This document shows, piece after piece, positions 1 to 7,260 of a DNA stretch of 22,722 nucleotides. This DNA is from an uncultured Ellagibacter sp. (GTDB taxonomy: Bacteria; Actinomycetota; Coriobacteriia; Coriobacteriales; Eggerthellaceae): assembly GCA_934654815.1 (NCBI GenBank), contig CAKUGU010000037.1, positions 1 through 22,722 of the forward strand. The letters run 5' to 3'. The notes below the pieces were generated by a model. The model ran no database searches and was not told where the DNA came from. It saw nothing but the letters and a program-made list of their open reading frames with translations. How positions within the stretch are numbered: the stretch's first letter is position 1; each line of letters begins with the position of its first letter. The translations under genes were made by a program, and so were the position numbers.

Positions 1-1
1 G

Positions 2-748
2 CCGGGCTCGGCTGTGAACCTGTCGGACGCCAACACCATCCTCAACACGGCCATGGCGAAGAGCCTGAAGGAATTCGCCGACGCCATGGAGGGCAAGACC
101 GGCGAGGAGTTCGAGGCTGCCGCCATCGCCTACATCAAGGACGACCTGCGCAAGCATCAGCGCATCATCTTTAACGGCAATGGCTACTCCGACGAGTGGC
201 CCGTCGAGGCCGAGCGCCGCGGCCTTGCCAACCATCCGACGACGGCCGATGCGCTGCCGTGCCTCATCGAACAGAAGAGCATCGATCTGTTCGGCGAGTT
301 CAACGTGCTCTCCGAGGTCGAGGTCCGCTCCCGCTACGAGGTGAAGCTCGAGAAGTACAACAAGCTCCTCAACATCGAGGCGCGCACGATGAAGCGCATG
401 GTTCGCCGCTTCTACCTGCCGGCCATCAACAGCTTCGCGTCCGATATCGCCAAGGACATCAATGAGGTCAAGACCGCACTGCCCTCCGCCGACCAGGGCT
501 TCCAGGAGAAGAAGCTCCAGACGGTGATCGATGGCGCCAAGCGCGTTGAAGAGGCGCTCGACGCTTTGAATACCGCGCATCTCGCCAACGTCGAGATCGA
601 GGACCAGCAGGAGCGCGCGAACGACAACGCACACCACGTCATCCCGCTCATGGACGAGCTCCGTGCTGCGGTCGATGCGATGGAAATCGTCGTCGACGAC
701 AACCATTGGCCGGTCCCGACCTACAACGAGATCCTGTTCTATTGCTAG
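2..748 (+). CDS. glnN: Glutamine synthetase type III, C-terminal part (5' truncated by window)
   Basis: Makes glutamine from glutamate, ammonia and ATP in the cytosol. The frame is open from base 2 to the TAG at 746-748, giving 248 residues with no start of its own; the GTG at 14 is only the first possible start codon in the window. The family (GSIII/GlnN) is about 700 residues, so roughly the last third is present. Recognisable family segments are NLSDANTILNT near the window start, then NGYSDEWPVEAERRGL and the downstream HPTTADALP, followed by the helical C-terminal region and the end WPVPTYNEILFYC. A hairpin about 50 bases after the stop may end the transcript. Family assignment is secure; catalytic residues lie outside the window. 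Confidence 0.93.
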   Translation, partial: PGSAVNLSDANTILNTAMAKSLKEFADAMEGKTGEEFEAAAIAYIKDDLRKHQRIIFNGNGYSDEWPVEAERRGLANHPTTADALPCLIEQKSIDLFGEFNVLSEVEVRSRYEVKLEKYNKLLNIEARTMKRMVRRFYLPAINSFASDIAKDINEVKTALPSADQGFQEKKLQTVIDGAKRVEEALDALNTAHLANVEIEDQQERANDNAHHVIPLMDELRAAVDAMEIVVDDNHWPVPTYNEILFYC

Positions 749-801
749 GCGAACCGCACCGCAAACTCTTTGGTTGATAAGAAAAAAGCCGTAATCGAAA
801 A

Positions 802-842
802 AAGGAGCCGCCCTGGAATTTCTTCAGAGCGGTTCCTTCGTT
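802..842 (+). terminator. Probable terminator after glnN
   Basis: Arms 802-815 and 825-838 pair over 14 positions with one C-A mismatch and one G-U wobble, around a 9-base loop. The downstream tail is only moderately T-rich (CGTTTG). Upstream A-tracts mean the minus-strand reading has a better T-run, so the hairpin could also work in reverse, although no minus-strand gene needs it here. Confidence 0.55.
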
Positions 843-993
843 TGATAAGGCGTCTTGATGGCCGTTCCCGGCGGCGTGCCTGCGCCCTTTTTGATTATCT
901 CTTGTTCGGATAGCCGTCGAAAGCGTGGCGATTTCTAATGAAAATGGGCCGAAACGCCTTTTCCGCTAACGTGTCTTTGCAGAAATCCGAAAA

Positions 994-1014
994 GTTGAGT
1001 CTATCGCACTCAGA
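994..1014 (+). promoter_or_regulatory. HAIR-like HspR operator upstream of htpG
   Basis: GTTGAGT-N7-ACTCAGA matches the actinobacterial HspR-associated inverted repeat CTTGAGT-N7-ACTCAAG at 6 of 7 left and 5 of 7 right positions, with the exact 7-base spacer. It ends four bases before the -35 hexamer of htpG, a position suited to repression. The match is by eye; HspR itself is not in the window. Confidence 0.6.
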
Positions 1015-1018
1015 TTAC

Positions 1019-1046
1019 TTGACATGATAGGGTGTGTCGCTACAAT
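1019..1046 (+). promoter_or_regulatory. htpG promoter (TTGACA-N16-TACAAT)
   Basis: Perfect -35 TTGACA at 1019-1024, 16-base spacer, -10 TACAAT at 1041-1046. This is a housekeeping sigma-70-type promoter with a predicted start near 1053, just at the left edge of the CIRCE-like element. A vegetative promoter with repressor sites is what HrcA/HspR control requires. Confidence 0.8.
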
Positions 1047-1051
1047 TCCCT

Positions 1052-1078
1052 TTAGCACTCAAAGAAGGAGACTGCCAA
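1052..1078 (+). promoter_or_regulatory. CIRCE-like HrcA operator at htpG transcription start
   Basis: TTAGCACTC (1052-1060) is a perfect CIRCE left half. After exactly nine bases comes GACTGCCAA (1070-1078), matching the right half GAGTGCTAA at 7 of 9 positions. It covers the predicted transcription start, the classical CIRCE location in groE and dnaK leaders. HrcA is therefore a likely repressor of this htpG, although the right half is degenerate. Confidence 0.72.
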
Positions 1079-1109
1079 ACAGGTCTTCTTAAGAAAGGGA
1101 AGCGACACC

Positions 1110-3059
1110 ATGAAGAAATTCAAGACAGAGAGCAAAAAGCTGCTCGACCTGATGATCAACTCCATTTACACGAACCGCGAGATCTTCCTCCGCGAGCTCA
1201 TCTCGAACGCATCGGACGCTGTCGATAAGCTCTACTTCAAAAGCTTGACCGATACCGACGTTCAGCTTTCGAAGGATGAGCTAGCCATTCAGGTGAGCTT
1301 CGACAAGGACGCCCGCACCGTCACCGTGTCCGATAACGGCATCGGCATGACTAAAGACGAGCTCGACAAGAACCTCGGTACCATCGCCCATTCCGATTCT
1401 CAGGAATTCAAGACCGACAACGCTGAGAAGCAGGGCGACGACATCGATATCATCGGCCAGTTCGGCGTGGGCTTTTACTCCGGCTTCATGGTCGCTTCGA
1501 AGGTGCGCGTCGTCTCGCGCGCGTTCGGTAGCGACGAAGCGTGGGCGTGGGAATCGGACGGCATCGAGGGCTACACCATTTCCGAGGCCGAGCGCGCCGA
1601 ACACGGCACCGACGTCATCCTTACCCTGAAGGAAGACACCGACGAGGACTCCTACGATACCTATCTGTCCGAGTACGGCCTGAAAGACCTGATCAAGCGC
1701 TATAGCAACTACGTGCGCTACCCCATCAAGATGGAGGTCAGCAAGACGCGCGAGAAGCCGAAGCCGGAAGATGCGGGCGACGACTACAAGCCCGAGTACG
1801 AGACCTACACGGAAATCGAGACCGTGAACTCGATGATCCCCATCTGGAAGCGCAAGAAGTCCGATGTGAGCCAGGACGAGTACAACGAGTTCTACAAGTC
1901 GAACTTCCATGATTTCGAAGATCCGGCGCGTACCATCTCGCTGCACGCGGAAGGCGCTCTCACCTACGACGCGCTCCTGTTCGTGCCGAGCCGCACCCCG
2001 TACGACCTGTACAGCAAGGACTACAAGAAGGGCCTCGCGCTCTACAGCTCCAACGTCCTCATCATGGACAAGTGCGAAGAACTTCTGCCTGACTACTTTA
2101 ACTTCGTGCGCGGCATCGTCGACTCGCAGGACCTCACGCTCAACATCTCGCGTGAAACCTTGCAGCACAACAATCAGCTCAAGGCCATCGCGCGCCGTAT
2201 CGAGAAGAAGATCAAGTCCGACCTCGAAAGCTTCCGCGACAAGGACCGCGAGGGCTACGAGAAGTTCTTCGAGAACTTCGGTCGCGGCATGAAGTACGGT
2301 CTGTACACGTCCTACGGCACGGCGAAAGACGTGCTCGGCGATCTCTTGCTGTTCTATTCGGCGAAGGAAAAGAAGATGATCACCTTCTCCGAGTACGTGA
2401 AGGCGGCGGCGGATGGCCAGGAAACCATCTACTATGCGACGGGCGACTCGGTCGAGCGCATGGCGCAGCTGCCGATCGTGACCACGGTTCTCGCGAAGGG
2501 CTACGACGTGCTTCTGTGCCCCGAAGACGTGGACGAATTCTGCATGATGGCCATGTCCGACTACGCGGTGCCCGACGCGGCCGACCCGGATTCGCTCACC
2601 GCGTGGCCGCTCAAGAACGTCGGCGGCGAGGATTTGGGTCTCGAGTCCGAAGAGGAGAAGAAGGAAGCGGAGGAGACCGCCGAATCGAACAAGGACCTGT
2701 TCGAGGCTATGAAGACAGCGCTCGACGGCAAGGTAGAGAAGGTCGCCGTGTCCACGCGCCAGACCGATGCCCCTGCCTATATCACCACCGAGGGCGGCGT
2801 GTCGCTGCGCATGGAGAAGATCCTGTCGAACGTCCCGAAGAGCGCCGACGAGGAAGGCGCCGTTAAGTCGCATCGCGTGCTCGAGGTGAACACGAAGCAC
2901 CCGGTGTTCGAGGTCATGCAGCAGGCGCAGAGCGCGGGCGATGAGGAAAAGGTGAAGTTGTATTCCGGCATCCTCTACGACCAGGCGCTTCTCGTCGAAG
3001 GCATCCCGCTGGACGACCCCGTCGCGTACACCGAGGCGGTCACCAAGCTCATGAAATAA
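1110..3059 (+). CDS. htpG: Molecular chaperone HtpG (bacterial Hsp90)
   Basis: ATP-dependent homodimeric chaperone in the cytosol that remodels client proteins with DnaK. The protein is 649 residues; E. coli HtpG is about 624. The N-terminal GHKL ATPase shows the helix with E29 and N33 (FLRELISNASDAVDK), DNGIGM at 75-80, and the lid and glycine motif IGQFGVGFYSGF at 116-127. The middle domain has the HFEDP-type segment and LNISRETLQ with its conserved arginine, and a C-terminal dimerisation domain follows. The ATG at 1110 is preceded by an AAAGGGA ribosome-binding site 8-10 bases upstream. It appears monocistronic, with its own promoter and heat-shock operators; a tRNA unit follows. Assignment is secure. 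Confidence 0.98.
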   Translation: MKKFKTESKKLLDLMINSIYTNREIFLRELISNASDAVDKLYFKSLTDTDVQLSKDELAIQVSFDKDARTVTVSDNGIGMTKDELDKNLGTIAHSDSQEFKTDNAEKQGDDIDIIGQFGVGFYSGFMVASKVRVVSRAFGSDEAWAWESDGIEGYTISEAERAEHGTDVILTLKEDTDEDSYDTYLSEYGLKDLIKRYSNYVRYPIKMEVSKTREKPKPEDAGDDYKPEYETYTEIETVNSMIPIWKRKKSDVSQDEYNEFYKSNFHDFEDPARTISLHAEGALTYDALLFVPSRTPYDLYSKDYKKGLALYSSNVLIMDKCEELLPDYFNFVRGIVDSQDLTLNISRETLQHNNQLKAIARRIEKKIKSDLESFRDKDREGYEKFFENFGRGMKYGLYTSYGTAKDVLGDLLLFYSAKEKKMITFSEYVKAAADGQETIYYATGDSVERMAQLPIVTTVLAKGYDVLLCPEDVDEFCMMAMSDYAVPDAADPDSLTAWPLKNVGGEDLGLESEEEKKEAEETAESNKDLFEAMKTALDGKVEKVAVSTRQTDAPAYITTEGGVSLRMEKILSNVPKSADEEGAVKSHRVLEVNTKHPVFEVMQQAQSAGDEEKVKLYSGILYDQALLVEGIPLDDPVAYTEAVTKLMK

Positions 3060-3080
3060 GGCGGGTTTGAAAAAATCCCC

Positions 3081-3109
3081 TTGCGTTGCGGCAGGCGCTT
3101 CGCTATAAT
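3081..3109 (+). promoter_or_regulatory. Promoter of tRNA-Thr
   Basis: TTGCGT at 3081-3086, a 17-base spacer and a perfect TATAAT at 3104-3109. The predicted start near 3116 leaves a 30-base leader before the tRNA 5' end for RNase P processing. Confidence 0.8.
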
Positions 3110-3145
3110 CTATTTTCGCGTCTGAAGCTTTGGCTTCGCGTGTTT

Positions 3146-3221
3146 GCCAACGTGGCTCAGCTGGTAGAGCAACGCACTCGTAATGCGTAGGTCAGCGGTT
3201 CGAATCCGCTCGTTGGCTCCA
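3146..3221 (+). tRNA. tRNA-Thr (anticodon CGU, reads ACG)
   Basis: A full cloverleaf can be drawn. Acceptor arms are GCCAACG (3146-3152) and CGTTGGC (3211-3217). The D stem is GCTC/GAGC with a GG-containing loop, and the anticodon stem is ACGCA/TGCGT around loop CTCGTAA, so the anticodon is CGT. The T stem is AGCGG/CCGCT around TTCGAAT. CCA is encoded at 3219-3221. It is a single-gene unit with its own promoter and terminator. Confidence 0.97.
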
Positions 3222-3229
3222 GAACTTAT

Positions 3230-3262
3230 CGGGCCGCCCATTTGGGCGGCCCGTTCTGTTTT
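3230..3262 (+). terminator. Rho-independent terminator of tRNA-Thr
   Basis: A perfect 10-bp GC stem (3230-3239 with 3244-3253) and a 4-base loop are followed by TTCTGTTTT. It closes the tRNA unit before the LysR gene, which therefore needs its own promoter. I could not identify one with confidence in 3263-3416. Confidence 0.88.
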
Positions 3263-3416
3263 CCGATCCCCCCTCGCCCCTTCCGCTGCCGCGATGATTC
3301 CGGCGCGTGCGCCGACGTTGGCGTACGCGCGAGCCCTTCATTTGCTACTCTGTTCCCAACGAGGGGTATTGCACAGAATCGATCACGTTGCAGGAGGAAA
3401 CGAGAAGGGCGGGAAC

Positions 3417-4388
3417 ATGAATATCGAGCATCTTCACGAGTTCGAATACCTTGCCGAAAACCTAAGCTTCCGCGATACCGCGCGCCATTTCTTCGTGAGT
3501 CCTTCGGTCATCAGTCGGCACATCTCGGCGATGGAGGAGGAGCTCGGCACGAAGCTCTTCGCCCGTTCGAAGCAGTCGGTGGCCATCACCGAGGCAGGGA
3601 GCGTCTTCCTCGGCCGCGCGAAGGCGATCATCGCCGAGTACAACGCGGCCTTGGCGGAGATGTCGCGCCTCGACGAAGGCGGCAAGCCGGTGGTGCGTCT
3701 GGGGTACCTGCACAACGCGGCGCGGCCTTTCATCTTGAAGTTCGCATCGTATTTGAAGGAGCACTACCCCGAAATCGAGATCGAGTTCAAGGGCATGCCG
3801 TACAAGATGCTCTACACGGCGCTCGATGACAACAAGGCCGATCTCAACATCATGCTCAACGTGTACTCGCCGCAACAGCAGCGCTACGAGCTCGCCACCA
3901 TGTACCGCGACCAGTTCTGCGTGGTCGTTCGCGCGAACAGCCGCCTTGCGCACGATTGCGCCGACGGCATCGAGCTTTCGCGCATCACGGGGCTCGACCT
4001 GCTCCTTCCGAGCGAGAAGGATTTCCCGGGGCTGCAGGATCGGATGAAGCGGGTGCTCGAAACCGAGCCGTCGCTTTCCCTTGACCGCGTGCGGAGCTTC
4101 CGCGACGTCGACTCGATGTACATCGAGGTTGAAACCTCGAACAGCGTGGGAATCTCCACGAGCGCGAACTGGGCTTACGGGTCGAGCAAGGTCGTGTACC
4201 TGCCCATCAAAGGGGTCGACGCCGGCATCGACGTGAACGCGTACATCGGCCGCGCGCTTTCGGGTCGCACGCTCACGGCGTGCAAGGAGGCGCTGGCAAG
4301 CTGCCAGGAGTACCTCGCCGACTTCTCCGTGCTCGAAAACGCTCGGGCGCAATGGCGCGCGAGCGTGCGGGCGGAACGGATGCTCTAG
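3417..4388 (+). CDS. LysR-family transcriptional regulator
   Basis: DNA-binding regulator, 323 residues. The N-terminal winged helix-turn-helix is typical: HEFEYLAENLSFRDTARHFF then VSPSVISRHISAMEEELGTKLFAR (about residues 7-50). An effector-binding periplasmic-protein-like domain runs from about 90 to 300. The ATG at 3417 is chosen because the HTH begins immediately after it and a purine-rich GAAGGGCGGG lies just upstream; longer readings would run back into the tRNA gene. The stronger AGGAGG at 3392-3397 is too far away (about 20 bases) to serve this start. No partner enzyme gene is adjacent, so ligand and targets are unknown. Operator-like dyads at 4518-4543 downstream could be targets, but nothing proves it. 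Confidence 0.9.
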   Translation: MNIEHLHEFEYLAENLSFRDTARHFFVSPSVISRHISAMEEELGTKLFARSKQSVAITEAGSVFLGRAKAIIAEYNAALAEMSRLDEGGKPVVRLGYLHNAARPFILKFASYLKEHYPEIEIEFKGMPYKMLYTALDDNKADLNIMLNVYSPQQQRYELATMYRDQFCVVVRANSRLAHDCADGIELSRITGLDLLLPSEKDFPGLQDRMKRVLETEPSLSLDRVRSFRDVDSMYIEVETSNSVGISTSANWAYGSSKVVYLPIKGVDAGIDVNAYIGRALSGRTLTACKEALASCQEYLADFSVLENARAQWRASVRAERML

Positions 4389-4517
4389 CCGCTGGTGCTG
4401 CTCGGTGGGGGAGGAGGCTGGGCTCTTTAGGCGAGTCGGCGAAGGCGCGACAGCTCTTGGTTGCCATAGGGCCCCGGTGTTGGTTCCCAATCGAGCAACA
4501 GGCCTGTTCTCAATAAT

Positions 4518-4543
4518 GCAACACACGTTGCGATAAGTGTATC
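4518..4543. promoter_or_regulatory. Two adjacent operator-like dyads
   Basis: GCAAC-ACAC-GTTGC (4518-4531) is followed directly by GATA-AGTG-TATC (4532-4543). Both are perfect short inverted repeats with 4-base centres. They lie 20-50 bases upstream of the TATACT box at 4566. The rest of 4389-4517 holds no gene and no clear signal that I can see. Confidence 0.35.
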
Positions 4544-4565
4544 ACCAGGTCGCACGCATAGGACG

Positions 4566-4571
4566 TATACT
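4566..4571 (+). promoter_or_regulatory. Candidate -10 box for the small RNA
   Basis: TATACT matches the -10 consensus at 5 of 6 positions. No good -35 hexamer lies 16-18 bases upstream and there is no TGn extension, so activation by a protein bound at the upstream dyads is possible. Predicted start is near 4578. Confidence 0.4.
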
Positions 4572-4577
4572 ACTCAA

Positions 4578-4715
4578 CGTTAACCATCCGATATGCGAAC
4601 CCCCTCCTATATCGCATGTCGGTTGTATCCCACCCCTTAAGGGTTCGCTCCTCCTCTTATCCCCTTTGGCGAACCCCCGAAGCGGAGTCCTCTCCAAGGG
4701 CTCCGCTTTTCTTTT
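4578..4715 (+). ncRNA. Candidate C-rich-loop small RNA (6C/RsaE-like in concept)
   Basis: No plausible gene covers this stretch but it is highly structured. Hairpin 1 pairs 4588-4598 with 4612-4622 over 11 bp (one G-U), with a 13-base loop ACCCCCTCCTATA. Hairpin 2 pairs GGGTTCGC (4641-4648) with GCGAACCC (4669-4676), with a 20-base pyrimidine loop containing TCCTCCTC and TCCCC. A strong terminator (4680-4715) ends it. GCGAACCCCC occurs at 4595-4604 and again at 4669-4678, so the middle arm can pair with either copy. Exposed CCUCC/UCCC loops resemble small RNAs that pair with Shine-Dalgarno sites, such as staphylococcal RsaE and the actinobacterial 6C RNA. Identity with those families is not claimed. 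It could instead be the leader of murT-gatD. Confidence 0.5.
4680..4715 (+). terminator. Strong Rho-independent terminator
   Basis: The 11-bp stem (4680-4690 with 4698-4708, one G-U), a 7-base loop and a TTCTTTT tail make a textbook terminator. It lies 292 bases after the lysR stop and 111 bases before the murT-gatD start, so it better fits a separate small transcript or an attenuated leader than the end of lysR. Confidence 0.85.
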
Positions 4716-4826
4716 GCAGGCGTGCTGCCGCTGCGCTCTTCGCGTCTTCGGGCGGTATACTTCCAAGCAGATTATCGCGCGCGTCGGCCACGCGTCGGCG
4801 CGCTTCTCGTTTGCAAAGGATGCCTC

Positions 4827-7106
4827 ATGGGAATCAGGTTTGCCGCCGCACGTTGCGTAAGCGCTCTGTCGACCTTCGGACTCAAGCATGTTTTCCGCAG
4901 GCCAGCGGCTAATTTCCCAGGGAAGATCGCGCTCTACGTCGACCCGAGCCTTCTGGCCGACCTCCGCGGAAAGCTTGCCCGGGGATCGATCATGGTGGTG
5001 GGCACCAACGGCAAGACCACGGTGACGAACCTGCTCGCCGACGTGCTCGAGCGTTCGGGGGCGCGGGTGGTGTGCAACCGCACGGGAGCGAACCTCGACT
5101 CCGGCGTGTCGACGGCGCTGCTCCACGCGAAGCAGGCCGATTGGGGCGTGTTCGAAAGCGACGAGCTGTGGCTCGCGAAGATGACCCCGCAGCTTCGTCC
5201 CACCTATGTGCTGCTGTTGAATCTGTTCCGCGACCAGCTCGACCGCTGCGGCGAGATCGACCGCATCCAGGACAGCATCGTGGGCGCGCTTGCAGCGTCG
5301 CCCGAGACCGTCCTCGTGTACAACGCCGACGACCCGCTCTGCGCGACGATCGCCCACCGAGCCGCGGAGGCGCCCGGCCGCGAGAAGACGCGCTCGATCG
5401 CGTTCGGCGTGGCGGAGAGCATGGGGCTCGCGCAGAACACCGTCGCAGACGCGGCGATGTGCCAGCTCTGCTCGTCCATGTTCGACTACGATTTTCGGCA
5501 GTACGGCCAGCTCGGGTCGTGGCATTGCCCGACCTGCGGTTTCTCCCGTCCGGCTCTCGACTATGCGGCGCGCGACGTCGCGCTTGACGCTGCGGGGCTC
5601 GCCTTCGACATCGCCCGTCCCGAGCCTGCTGCGGGCGACCCCTCGGTGCCCTGGCCGGTTCATGCGTCGTTCAACGGCGCCTACATGGTCTACAACCTGC
5701 TCGCGGTCGGCGTTGCGGCCGACCTTCTGGCCTGCCCCCAGGACGCGCTGCATCGTGCCATCGACGAGTTCGACCCGAAGAACGGCCGCTTGCAGGAATA
5801 CTCCCTGGCGGGCCGCCGGGTGCTGCTCAACCTGGCGAAAAATCCCACCGGGTTCAACCAGAACCTCAAGATCATCGAGCGCGATACCGCCCCGAAAGCC
5901 GTCGCGTTCTTCATCAACGACAAGGAAGCCGACGGGCACGACATCTCGTGGCTGTGGGACATCGACTTCGAGGAGCTTTCCCATCAGCGGGGCTGCGCCG
6001 TCTTCGCGGGCGGCATTCGGGCGCGCGACATGCAGGTGCGCCTGAAGTACGCGGGCATCGAGGCCGACGTGGTCGAAAGCCCCGAGGACTTCCTTTCCCG
6101 CGTGGCGGCGCTGCCTCGGGAAATGAGCGCGTACGCCATCGCGAACTACACGGCGCTGCCCGCGGTGAAGGCGGCGCTCGACGCGGCAGAGGGCTCGAAC
6201 GGCGGGGCTGCGGCTGGGGAGCAGGTCGCGCGTGGGGGCGAGCTTGCTTCGACGGGAGTCCCCGCGAGCGCGTCGGACGAGGGCGAAAGCCTCGAAACCC
6301 CCAAGGCCTCAGAGGGCGAGGACGCCTCGCGCGTCGACGCCGGCGACAAGGCGCGCCCGGTCGTCATCGCGCATATGTTCCCCGACCTGCTGAACCTCTA
6401 CGGCGACGGCGGCAACGTGCGCATCTTGAGTGAGCGCCTGAAACGCCGCGGCATCCCCGTCTGCGTGAAACGCGTCGAGTATGGCGAGTCCATCGATCTT
6501 AACGACGTCGACCTGGTCTTTCTCGGCGGCGGCCCCGACCGCGAGCAGAAGCTCGCGTCCGGCGAGCTTCTGCGCATGAAAGAGGGGCTGCGCGCCTTCG
6601 TGGAAGGCGACGGCGCGCTCCTCGCCATCTGCGGCGGGTACCAGATCCTCGGCAAGACGTGGCTGCTCGGCGACGAGGAGGTGCCCGGCCTTGGCATCGT
6701 GGACATCGAGACGAAGCGCCCGGGAACGTCGGCCGACCGCCTCATCGACAATATCGCGCTTTCGTCCCCGCTCGCCGCGCATCCGGTGGTGGGCTACGAG
6801 AACCATGCGGGGCGCACGTACCTCGGGTCGGGCCTAAGCCCGTTCGGCAAGGTCGTCTCGTCGACGGGGCATGGCAACAACGACAACGACGGGGCCGATG
6901 GCGTCCTCTACAAGAAATTAGTGGGAACCTACCTTCATGGGCCGTTGCTCTCGAAAAACCCCGAGGTGGCGGATTGGCTGCTTCGGGCCGCATGCGGTCG
7001 ATGGGCGGCGCGCACGGGCTGCGATGCGCCGGAGCTCGCCGCGCTCGACGACGCCCCCGAACTCGCCGCGAACGACGAGATGGCGCGTCGCTTGGGAGCC
7101 AAGTAG
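4827..7106 (+). CDS. Lipid II isoglutaminyl synthase, MurT-GatD fusion
   Basis: Amidates the D-glutamate of lipid II, using glutamine as nitrogen donor and ATP; elsewhere this is a complex of two proteins, MurT and GatD. Here both lie in one 759-residue chain. The MurT half (1 to about 450) has the Mur-ligase P-loop GTNGKTT (59-65), a zinc-ribbon CxxC-x18-CxxC (C212, C215, C234, C237), and a DUF1727 domain with NLAKNPTGFNQN and DKEADGHDISW. A charged Ala/Gly/Ser/Glu linker (about 454-510) leads to the GatD half, a class I glutamine amidotransferase with nucleophile C602 in AICGGYQ and H704 in GTYLHGP. Start ATG 4827 is chosen because AAAGGA sits 6 bases upstream and MurT homology begins right after; the longer reading adds 35 unrelated residues. 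A TATACT box at 4756 may be its -10. Confidence 0.93.
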   Translation: MGIRFAAARCVSALSTFGLKHVFRRPAANFPGKIALYVDPSLLADLRGKLARGSIMVVGTNGKTTVTNLLADVLERSGARVVCNRTGANLDSGVSTALLHAKQADWGVFESDELWLAKMTPQLRPTYVLLLNLFRDQLDRCGEIDRIQDSIVGALAASPETVLVYNADDPLCATIAHRAAEAPGREKTRSIAFGVAESMGLAQNTVADAAMCQLCSSMFDYDFRQYGQLGSWHCPTCGFSRPALDYAARDVALDAAGLAFDIARPEPAAGDPSVPWPVHASFNGAYMVYNLLAVGVAADLLACPQDALHRAIDEFDPKNGRLQEYSLAGRRVLLNLAKNPTGFNQNLKIIERDTAPKAVAFFINDKEADGHDISWLWDIDFEELSHQRGCAVFAGGIRARDMQVRLKYAGIEADVVESPEDFLSRVAALPREMSAYAIANYTALPAVKAALDAAEGSNGGAAAGEQVARGGELASTGVPASASDEGESLETPKASEGEDASRVDAGDKARPVVIAHMFPDLLNLYGDGGNVRILSERLKRRGIPVCVKRVEYGESIDLNDVDLVFLGGGPDREQKLASGELLRMKEGLRAFVEGDGALLAICGGYQILGKTWLLGDEEVPGLGIVDIETKRPGTSADRLIDNIALSSPLAAHPVVGYENHAGRTYLGSGLSPFGKVVSSTGHGNNDNDGADGVLYKKLVGTYLHGPLLSKNPEVADWLLRAACGRWAARTGCDAPELAALDDAPELAANDEMARRLGAK

Positions 7107-7129
7107 GCGGGACGGATTTCCCTTTAGGC

Positions 7130-7158
7130 CCCTTCGCGCTTTCCGTCTGCGCGAAGGG
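7130..7158 (+). terminator. Hairpin after murT-gatD, possible weak terminator
   Basis: A perfect 10-bp stem (7130-7139 with 7149-7158) around a 9-base loop lies 24 bases after the stop. There is no T-tract, so it may act as a 3' stabiliser or need Rho rather than terminate by itself. Confidence 0.4.
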
Positions 7159-7223
7159 AACGCTCAATTGTAGGTTTTCAGTGGGCATCGTGCGACCTTT
7201 TAACAGAAAAGGGGCGGCCACGC

Positions 7224-7252
7224 TTGTCAGCGGTCGCGCGCGTCGGCACAAT
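7224..7252 (+). promoter_or_regulatory. Promoter of the LCP gene
   Basis: TTGTCA at 7224-7229, a 17-base spacer and CACAAT at 7247-7252. The predicted start at about 7258-7261 coincides with the ATG at 7261, implying a leaderless or nearly leaderless message. Confidence 0.55.
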
Positions 7253-7260
7253 CTATATGC

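Noticed and set aside
1005..1029. Second CIRCE upstream of the main one (GCACTC half-site)
   Set aside because: Left half is close but the right half matches at only about 3 of 9 positions; the sequence is better explained as the HAIR right arm and the -35 box.
1281..2900. Long open frame on the minus strand opposite htpG (539 codons)
   Set aside because: Mirror of the highly conserved htpG frame in GC-rich DNA; no domain, no ribosome-binding site. Similar long antisense frames opposite murT-gatD, exoA and the MoeA-like gene were rejected for the same reason.
3183..3416. N-terminal extension of the LysR protein
   Set aside because: The extension would begin inside tRNA-Thr and pass through its terminator; HTH homology starts at 3417.
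4588..4826. Riboswitch or T-box in front of murT-gatD
   Set aside because: No T-box sequence, specifier layout or recognised aptamer core; the terminator lies 111 bases before the gene, which fits an independent small RNA better.
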